A stretch of DNA of 64,000 nt. Source: Unio delphinus (lineage: Eukaryota; Mollusca; Bivalvia; Unionida; Unionidae). The notes below the pieces were generated by a model that was not told where the DNA came from, did not search any database, and worked only from the letters and a program-made list of their open reading frames with translations. The first letter of the stretch is position 1, and each line of letters opens with the position of its first letter. Shown in pieces: positions 57,452 through 64,000 of the stretch. The translations under genes were made by a program, and so were the position numbers. The DNA is taken from positions 2,961,501 to 3,025,500 of the forward strand of contig JAQISU010000096.1 in NCBI GenBank assembly GCA_029339505.1, given 5' to 3'.

Positions 57452-57502
57452 AAATCAATTATTACACGACCAAGGAAATGACATCGAAAGAGAACGCAAA
57501 TG
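57452..57502 (+). other. Possible 51-bp mini-exon, copy 1
   Basis: Between a GTGTGTTTCAG acceptor and a G|GTAATG donor lie 51 bp (17 codons). In phase 1, as in all three Ig exons upstream, they read INYYTTKEMTSKENAN, which would suit a tyrosine-bearing cytoplasmic tail. It is a candidate only: no transmembrane exon was found between it and exon 3. Confidence 0.25.
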
Positions 57503-58486
57503 GTAATGTATAGACTGCTAATGCTCCTTTCCATTTTATATTCACTGAAAATACAGAAATATAGTTATATATCTTGTCTCGGTAAAACATTTAAATAGAT
57601 TTAATATTCGTTGATGTTAATAATGAATATCATGTTCACTCTTTAATTACGTATTCTATCTATTTAACGTGATTTGCACCAAGTGCAAGAAGAACGGCCA
57701 TTTGGTGACAAAAAAGAAAGCCTAAAAGAGACAATCTATTAACTTTAAACGAAGTACTGATTTTCGATGAGCAAAATTGTATATCTGCTTATACCAGTGG
57801 TATAAACTATCATTTGCCGAACCACACAGCAAATAACGCGAGAAGAGCGTTATATAAGCTGTATGAGTCGGCAAAGGACAGTTTATACTTTGATAAACTC
57901 AGAAAAACAACATTGCAATCTTATAATTGCAATTATTTCTTATTCTATAAATGGCAATCCTAAATTATTTATATATAAATTCGTTGCATTCTCGTTACTC
58001 TTATAGATTTTTGTTCTAAAATGTATATGATTCAAAGCAGTTTTCTTTTGATTCGATAATTGGTTGAAAACTCAATCAATATATGATCTGATTGAGTTCT
58101 CGTTTTATCAGTGTTCCATTCAACATGTTTAAATAATTATTACAACTTTATTTTGCAATCTGCAAGGATCCTTTTCCATCAGCAAGACATGGAAAAAAGT
58201 CCTTGTTCATCCCATCGACTCGACCGTTTAAACGTTGAATACTAAATGTAAAGCAAACAGACTCAATGCTTTACCAACTCCATTCACCTCAGTATTTTTC
58301 GATTCTCTAAGCTTATCAAAGTTATTAGCTATTTATGTGCTAAAGGATGTCGCATAATAGACTCAGATCTGTATGTCTGCACCTATCTTTACCACTACAT
58401 AACACAGTAGACAGAAAAGCTGTAGTTAACTTTGACCATTTTGAATTCAGTAGGTTTTCATCGAGAATTTACCTCGTGTGTTTCAG

Positions 58487-58537
58487 AAATCAATTATTAC
58501 ACGACCAAGGAAATGACATCGAAAGAGAACGCAAATG
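58487..58537 (+). other. Possible 51-bp mini-exon, copy 2
   Basis: Base-for-base identical to the copy at 57452, with the same acceptor and donor, while nearby sequence in the duplication has diverged. Confidence 0.25.
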
Positions 58538-59128
58538 GTAATGTATAGACTGCTAATGCTCCTTTCCATTTTATATTCACTGAAAATACAGAAATATAGT
58601 TATATATCTTGTCTCGGTAAAATATTTAAATAGATTTAATATTCGTTGATGTTAATAATGAATATCACTTTCACTCTTTAATAACGTGTTCTACCTATTA
58701 AACGTGATTTGCACCAAGTGCAAGAAGAACGGCCATTTGGTGACAAAAAAGAAAGCCTAAAAGAGACAGTCTATCAACTTTAAACGAAGTACTGATTTTC
58801 GATGCAGCAAAATTGTATGTCTGCTTATACCAGTGATATAAACTATCATTCGCCGAAGATCGTTATATAAGCTGTATGAGTCGGCAACGGACAGTTTATA
58901 CTTTGATAAACTCAGAAAAAACAACATTGCAATCTTATAATTGCAATTATTTCTTATTCTATTTATATTGTATTTTTATAGTCTTACAGGTATTTCGTAT
59001 CAGTTTTAGAGACTGTTTAAGTTATTTTTTGTTGAGGCGTCTGCTGAGTAGCTATTTATAGACCTGTTGAATAAAGGTTGTTACCTCCCTTGTGTGAGTT
59101 ATCGTTATTTGTTAAATCAATCTATATA

Positions 59129-59353
59129 AGCAGCAGAGTGGGGGGGGGGGGGGGAACAGACCAACTTTATAGGCGTCGATTTGGCTTCCTCCTCGTAAAT
59201 ACTTAATAGAAGGGTGGATTCGGCAAACCGATGCTTCCACGTAAATGCTTAATAGAAGAGGTTGATTTGGCAAACCGATGCTTCCTCGTAAGGGTCGATT
59301 TGGCAAAAAAAAAATAGACGCCAATGTTATTGGACCCTCCCCCCTCTGCTGCT
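59129..59353. mobile_element. Small foldback/MITE-like element
   Basis: Starts AGCAGCAGAGTGGGGG and ends CCCCCCTCTGCTGCT. The inverted ends continue imperfectly through (T/C)CAA, then GGCGTC(G/T)AT. Inside are about 2.5 units of a 57-bp repeat built on GATTTGGCAAACCGATGCTT. A G-run lies at 59139-59154. No clear target duplication. Confidence 0.55.
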
Positions 59354-59392
59354 CCAGAGATTTCAATCAAGTGTAATGACGAAGTCACTATA

Positions 59393-59619
59393 AATGACCT
59401 TTAATAAGAAAACCTCTAATTAATTCATTTAGAGAGAATCGACCATTTAATCCGACTGGCACCAACAGTCACTTTTAGTCGTTTTTGTCGTTTTTTGTTA
59501 TTTTTTTTAGTCATATTTGTGATATTGTAGTTAAAAAACAACAAAATTGACTTTTAATAAGAAAACCTCTAATTAATTAATTTAGAGAGAATCGACTATT
59601 TGACCCGACCGACACCACC
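59393..59619 (+). repeat. Dispersed direct repeat, two copies
   Basis: 59393-59462 and 59549-59619 share TTAATAAGAAAACCTCTAAT, then TTTAGAGAGAATCGAC and a GAC(T/C)GGCACCA-like end, about 156 bp apart. Between and after them are T-rich stretches and short repeated AAAATCAGTCAAAA phrases. Confidence 0.85.
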
Positions 59620-59888
59620 TAAAATCAGTCAAAAAAGGGCCAAAATCAGTCAAAATGACAAAAAAGAATATAAAAAAAGATTTACTATGATAATTTTACT
59701 ACACACGTTCATTGATAAACGCCAGCCGCTATTATTGACTAAACACTGAGCGCGCAACACCTGTTCCATTGATACCTGTCCATGGAGTAGGATTTACATT
59801 GATTTACAAAGTTAAATAATCACAATCTATTCAGTTGTGTTTTCTCTTTCATATAGGACTGGCTCATAGTAAGAATTTTACCTAATAG

Positions 59889-60182
59889 TTACAATCTTAT
59901 AGCGGGGGAGGGGGTATCCGAAGGGGGATTTTTATTTTGTTCAATTAACAATCTTATATTGCTGATTTTTGAATTAATCGTTCTTTTTATTTCGTATTCC
60001 TGCCCCAGTTCCTTTCTTAATCCTTCCACGATAGTAAATAACGGGACAAACACACTGACGTCGTCACAGAATACAAGAAAATAACGAATAGACTTCTGGA
60101 TTCTTTTCACAAGTGCATATATTTTTGGCAGGACATATTTGTTGTTTATAGCACCGAATTCAATATCCTGAAAGTCAGACAT
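59889..60182 (-). CDS. Hypothetical 97-residue protein
   Basis: ATG at 60182 (MSDFQDIEFGAINNKYVLPK), ending in a Pro/Ser-rich tail. The middle is hydrophobic (YFLVFCDDVSVFVPLF), followed by a Lys/Glu-rich helical stretch. No family was recognised. It reads like real coding, with an ATG start, balanced codons and an AT-rich leader. It lies in line with other minus-strand ORFs of the same virus-like cluster, so it may be a small structural or accessory protein of that element. Confidence 0.4.
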   Translation of the reverse strand: MSDFQDIEFGAINNKYVLPKIYALVKRIQKSIRYFLVFCDDVSVFVPLFTIVEGLRKELGQEYEIKRTINSKISNIRLLIEQNKNPPSDTPSPAIRL

Positions 60183-60196
60183 AATTTGATTACAAT

Positions 60197-60268
60197 TTAA
60201 ATTAGCTGACTTTGAGATTTTAAATTTGAAATTTCGGTTATGATTTCATTGATATTTTCAGGATTCAT
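60197..60268 (-). CDS. Short leader ORF (23 residues)
   Basis: MNPENINEIITEISNLKSQS is followed by three more residues and a stop, 14 bp before the 97-residue ORF and in a different frame. An AT-rich TATA-like run lies just upstream. It could be a mini-gene or the N-terminus of a frameshifted longer protein. Confidence 0.2.
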   Translation of the reverse strand: MNPENINEIITEISNLKSQSQLI

Positions 60269-60312
60269 ATTATATGATAATACATATTTCTAATATATTT
60301 TTCAAAAAATGA

Positions 60313-60470
60313 TCCCCGTCCGTGTTAGGGTGTTTATCACATCTTAGCACGTCCAGAGATATTATGCGATTATATATGATGATATATGGACCCCGTCCGT
60401 GTTAGGGTGTTTATCGCATCTTAGCACGCCAAGGGATATTATGCGATAATATATGATGAACCCCATTTGG
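60313..60470. repeat. Tandem repeat, 78-bp period
   Basis: Two full units starting CCCCGTCCGTGTTAGGGTG at 60313 and 60391, followed by a degenerate third one (CCCCATTTGGGTGCATC). Each contains ATCTTAGCACG and a GATATTATGCGAT tail. Confidence 0.85.
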
Positions 60471-60664
60471 GTGCATCAGATGCCATCCACATCAGAGACC
60501 CCCAGAGGTTACATATATACGACAATACATCTCATAGGGTCAGGTTAGGTGTCTTCACATCTAACCAGGCCCAGAGCTATCACGAAACATAGTCCCGCGA
60601 GTAGGTCTAATTCGTCAAATAACAGGTTAGACGCACAAGAGGATATACTTGGTGAATGGACGGT

Positions 60665-60925
60665 ACAAGACGATACTACATATAAAAATAAATGAATGAC
60701 GTCAATGAATGATATTATACAATTCCCAATTCGAGTTTCATGGCGAATTGTATAGGGACAGCACAAGACGATACTACATATAATAATAAATGAATGATGT
60801 CAATGAATGATATTATACAATTCCCAATTCGAGTTTTATGGCGAATTGTATAGGGACAGCAAAAACGATACTACATTTAACAATAAATGAATGATGTCAA
60901 TGAATGATGACACTCTACATTCAAA
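60665..60925. repeat. Tandem repeat, 98-bp period
   Basis: Units start at 60665, 60763 and 60861 with (ACAAG/AAAA)ACGATACTACAT, then AATAAATGAATGA(C/T)GTCA. Each complete unit has an internal inverted pair (ATACAATTC with GAATTGTAT). Confidence 0.9.
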
Positions 60926-61571
60926 CTGCAAGCACCACATACCCCCACAAATCACCCTGGGCTGAATGAAAAAGTCATTCACATCATGGCGCGGTGTGGT
61001 TGGTATGGTGGTTGCAGTTTGAATTTCGGGCGTTTCACCCCCCCCCCAATTAAAACCATCGGTCAGTACCGTTGACAATATGCCTGTTACGGGGTTTAAA
61101 CCATGGGCTCCGGATGAAACCGCAACGCGTTACGAATGCGCTAACTGTTCTTATATACAGGTATACACTTTTGAATATAATATATAGTTAAGTTAATACA
61201 GTCAATAGCGAACAGGTGTGAATATACAATGAATGACATCAATGGCATGTGGTATTATTTACAATGAATGAATAAATGTGAATTATATAGGACAATGAAT
61301 GAATCTATATACCTTTCGTGTAGTAATTGTCATTGAAGCAGAACCAAATATTTGAAGAAAAAAAAGAATACAATTGTTTGTAAATACTGCGTATTTGATT
61401 CGTTTCTTACAAAAAACAAATAATTGATTATCCTGTTGAGAATTGTGATAATTATAACCAGCCAATCAGAAATCAGATGAAACAGCGATTGAGATTACCT
61501 CTCTTTACTAAGCCGACATACCCGTACGAGTTATTCCCCGCTGGTGTTATATACACAGTGCAAAACATGGT
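60926..61571. other. No gene seen
   Basis: Contains a degenerate tRNA-like stretch on the minus strand at about 61080-61150 (see rejected) and AT-rich DNA with repeated AATGAATGA phrases. Confidence 0.45.
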
Positions 61572-62066
61572 TCAGACATACGAAAATTTAATACTGTTTT
61601 TAAAACGATTTGAAAAAGCAGAATTTTGTATTCGTTCTGCAACAAATCGTACTGAGGGCATACAAATATCAAAATACCTACTGGCTTCAGACATTGATTG
61701 GAATATTTTTTCTTCGTTAGTTACTGTATTAAATGATTTTACGTGTCTCTTCCCAACTGATTTACAAGTACCAGTTCTCCCGAATAAATTATTCTCACTC
61801 TGCGTAACAGCTTGTAAATTATCCAATTTGTTATTCTGAGGACATCTATCAATATGATCAATAACAAAACCTTCCCTGATCAATCCGTTATATACTTCAA
61901 ACACGAAACGATGATTAAGATATCTCTTCTTCCCAGCAGTAAATATCAAATACCCTCGATTAGTCACAGCACCAACTGGCTTATTCAGTCTACGGTTTCT
62001 GACAATACCGTAAAGAGACGCTTCATAATTGCTGATCACGGGGTGGGGTTGAAATTCTTGGTTCAT
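61572..62066 (-). CDS. NUMOD/HNH homing-type endonuclease
   Basis: 164 residues from ATG 62066, uninterrupted. Residues 5-40 resemble the NUMOD4 DNA-binding motif (YEASLYGIVRNRRLNKPVG, then NRGYLIF). The HNH nuclease follows, with NHRFVFEVYNG (His52), VIDHIDRCPQNNKLDNL (His71, Asp73, Asn79/Asn83) and AVTQSENN. Residues about 107-148 resemble NUMOD1 (VKSFNTVTNEEKIFQSMSEA). This architecture is typical of phage and large-DNA-virus homing endonucleases, which cut DNA and bias their own inheritance. A TATATAAATG leader sits directly upstream. It is the only complete known-domain gene in this cluster, next to a decayed PolB-like gene, and belongs to a mobile/viral element, not to host metabolism. 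Confidence 0.85.
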   Translation of the reverse strand: MNQEFQPHPVISNYEASLYGIVRNRRLNKPVGAVTNRGYLIFTAGKKRYLNHRFVFEVYNGLIREGFVIDHIDRCPQNNKLDNLQAVTQSENNLFGRTGTCKSVGKRHVKSFNTVTNEEKIFQSMSEASRYFDICMPSVRFVAERIQNSAFSNRFKNSIKFSYV

Positions 62067-62139
62067 TTATATACTATAATATTATTTGTCTAATTTATTA
62101 TTTGCTTGAATTTTAACTTGAGAATCTCCCAAGGAGTTC

Positions 62140-62361
62140 TTATAATTTTGTCATTGACGCTGACATAGAGGCAGAGTCATTGATGGAGTTTTTGATTCGT
62201 TTATCATAATAACACTTGAACTCTCTGTATCTCTTACCACCACAACCGAGACATAACTGCGATTTTCCTCTCACACCGACCCCACATCGTAGGCAAGGGA
62301 GCGGGCCAAGACTTCCACATCGAAAACTTTGCACATGATACCCACAGAATCCTTTTTGCAT
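62140..62361 (-). CDS. Zinc-ribbon-like small protein
   Basis: 73 residues from ATG 62361. The N-terminal half has FRCGSLGPLPCLRC and LCLGCGGKRYREFKC, giving CxxC-type pairs (CLRC, CLGC) suitable for one or two zinc sites. The C-terminal part is basic, then Ser/Ala-rich. It lies 73 bp upstream of the HNH gene on the same strand, and diverges from the PolB-like gene across about 95 bp. Possible roles are nucleic-acid binding or transcription of the element. No specific family was recognised. Confidence 0.5.
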   Translation of the reverse strand: MQKGFCGYHVQSFRCGSLGPLPCLRCGVGVRGKSQLCLGCGGKRYREFKCYYDKRIKNSINDSASMSASMTKL

Positions 62362-62456
62362 GATTTATTACACGGGGTTACTGATCCTATCATAAGCCAT
62401 GTGCAATGATTCATTATATATAAATTCTCTATTTAAATACTTGTTTTAATTATAAC
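62362..62456. promoter_or_regulatory. Divergent promoter region
   Basis: The 95 bp between the minus-strand zinc-ribbon ATG and the plus-strand ATG at 62457 contain ATTATATATAAATTC and TATTTAAATAC, either of which could serve as a TATA element in one direction. Confidence 0.35.
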
Positions 62457-64000
62457 ATGAAGGAGTTCGATAGATTATTGAAAATTAAACCCTGGAAAAA
62501 ATGTTAAATTCAATCTCGATAGAGTCTCAGTAGCACCAAAGGGTCTAATAGGTGATAAAACCATAATAAACAGAATTCGTGATTGTTTTCATGAATTCAA
62601 GCACGATGGAGCATCTCATTGTTGGTCGACATTTCGAATTGATGGTAGTGTTGATGCTACCATGAACGACAAAAGAGCAGCAGTGATAATCTTACATCTT
62701 GACAAGAAAAAGTATTCTTTTTAGAGTGAAATTCATTACCCGCTCGGAAACACGAGATTGGATTATCAGAGATAAATTTGACCCCATCTTGAAGGATAAA
62801 ATAACTATCACTGTGAGTCGAGATTCCAAACCAGGAATTCTGACTGGAATTGACAAACCATACTACGAGAGATCTTATTCTGTAACAGCAGTTGTTTATG
62901 GGATATATCCGTTAAATGATAAACCGAGTATTGAAAAACTAAAACCCATGAAATATTCGTCAAGAATGAATTGTGTAGAAGAACAAATAATAGAACACTT
63001 CACAAATGCGCTGCGTGGAAATAAATTGACCGATCTAAGACGCAACAAAATAAATGAATGGGGGCTAACAGTGAAGGAGCGTGGAGCAACAATTCAAAAT
63101 GTGGCCTCGTTAGAACGAATACTAAAATTCCCAATATCGGTAATGACTATAACAGGTGAAATATTATATGAACCGAAATATAAATCGAGAGGAGCTCCAA
63201 TCAAAATTATTGATCATAACGAACACGCAAGGACATCTGCAGTAACAATATTTCCACGGGATAGGACAATAAAATATATACCCGCGGAGATCTCTCCAGA
63301 ATTCTCCCCGGAGGAGAAATTATTTGATTTTATTTACCAGCTGAGTAAAAACGATCCTGTGTCAGTGTGATTACTTCACAGTTTTGAGCACGAAGAAGAC
63401 AAATTCGATCAATTTGTAAGACACAATGTAGAATTATACCGCACTGAAGCCCTCCATGACGCGATGAAAAAACTAGCTAGTAGTTTTTCAACAGAACAAG
63501 ACGAACAATTATTAGCAAATTGTTTTACAATTCCGTCGGTTGCAGATCATTTTGCGAGAAAGAAAAACACATGGAAACTAACAAGAGCTGAATTCCTATC
63601 AGATATCAAATCAAGCTGCGTGGAATATAACCACGGCGGATTATGGAATACAAAATATGACTCTAAAACTATTATTTCGGTTGATATGGCTGCGTGTTAT
63701 CCCGGGAGTTTTCTCGGGTACGGAGAATGCGCTGAATACTTCAAGCCATTTGGGCATCCCACAGATGAAATGACTCGTGCTGCGATTAATGGCTCATTGC
63801 CTGATTTTGACTTAACCGGATTCGCTCGTGTGGTATCATTTGAACTGGCTTCTGGACTTCATCCGTGTTGTTATGTTTGAATTGGTAGACATATATCTGA
63901 TTGTCAGTGAAGCGATTATATCATATAGAACGCAGACTGAGGTTTGGTTACCACAACCTGATAGTCTAGATAGTATAATCAGCGAAAATAGAAAACAATT
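62457..64000 (+). pseudogene. Second PolB-like gene, N-terminal part, decayed and truncated by window end
   Basis: Begins MKEFDRLLKIKPWKK at ATG 62457. The readable protein then changes frame twice (about 62505 and about 62700). It runs in one frame at 62699-63880 apart from a TGA at 63368-63370, and shifts again near 63870, where EAIISYRTQTEVWLPQP follows. ISVDMAACYPGSFLGYG (Asp at about 63683) looks like a family-B polymerase motif A (DxxxxYP). The upstream part would be the exonuclease or N-terminal region, but no Exo motifs were recognised with confidence. It differs completely from the palindromic PolB, so a separate element is involved. Motifs B and C would lie beyond the window. Confidence 0.55.

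Larger units (their letters stand above)
56917..58967 (+). repeat. Tandem duplication of about 1.04 kb
   Basis: Two direct copies, about 56917-57953 and 57954-58967, both beginning GCAATCCTAAATTATT and ending with ATTGCAATTATTTCTTATTC. They differ by scattered substitutions and a deletion of about 27 bp in copy 2 near 58855. Confidence 0.93.

Noticed and set aside
57690..57740. Peptide NVICTKCKKNGHL in both tandem copies, resembling a zinc knuckle
   Set aside because: The last Cys of a CCHC knuckle is missing, and no longer frame or splice site supports it.
61080..61150. tRNA-like stretch on the minus strand (TTAGCGCATT, then GGTTTAAACCCCG)
   Set aside because: A- and B-box-like words are present, but the acceptor and anticodon stems do not pair. 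Probably a relic or SINE head, not a tRNA gene.

Overview
The window is animal nuclear DNA, most likely from a bivalve or other mollusc. Non-coding sequence is very AT-rich and full of long (AT)n, (CA)n and (GA)n microsatellites. Coding exons have GT-AG splice sites. The interspersed repeats are non-LTR retrotransposons, tRNA-derived SINEs whose 3' end reads GGCGTTAAACC, and MITE-like elements. The species cannot be fixed from sequence alone.

Layout. 0-5 kb: a reverse-strand SINE and a broken CR1/L2-like LINE. 5-22 kb: gene-poor DNA with a pogo-like MITE (6.2 kb), a 5'-truncated LINE (8.4 kb), decayed coding remnants (11.3-12.6 kb) and a second SINE (17.2 kb). 22.5 kb: a frameshifted remnant resembling a Polinton/adintovirus-type capsid-associated protein. 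26.9-38.4 kb: three phase-1 exons of a secreted or cell-surface immunoglobulin-superfamily gene, split by a 10 kb intron.

38,848-56,438 is the most striking feature: a 17.6 kb near-palindromic mobile element flanked by a perfect 6-bp target-site duplication (CACAGC). It begins with AG and ends with CT. Each of its two arms of about 7.6 kb carries a whole family-B DNA polymerase gene of about 1,355 codons, in opposite orientations. No integrase, ATPase, protease or capsid gene is visible inside. Both polymerase copies are broken, by different lesions. The centre holds (GA)n tracts, duplicated segments and a tandem pair of long hairpins. Terminal AG, a 6-bp duplication and a viral-type PolB point to a Polinton/adintovirus-like replicon integrated as a palindromic genome with one end duplicated, comparable with inverted-duplication defective genomes of other protein-primed DNA replicons. 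It sits downstream of the third Ig exon, probably in an intron.

56.9-59.4 kb: a 1 kb tandem duplication, with a possible 51-bp mini-exon in each copy, and a small foldback element. 59.9-64 kb: a second virus-like gene cluster, with small reverse-strand ORFs, two tandem-repeat arrays, an intact NUMOD/HNH-type homing endonuclease and a zinc-ribbon protein. Diverging from these is a decayed PolB-like gene, unrelated in detail to the palindromic one, which runs off the window.
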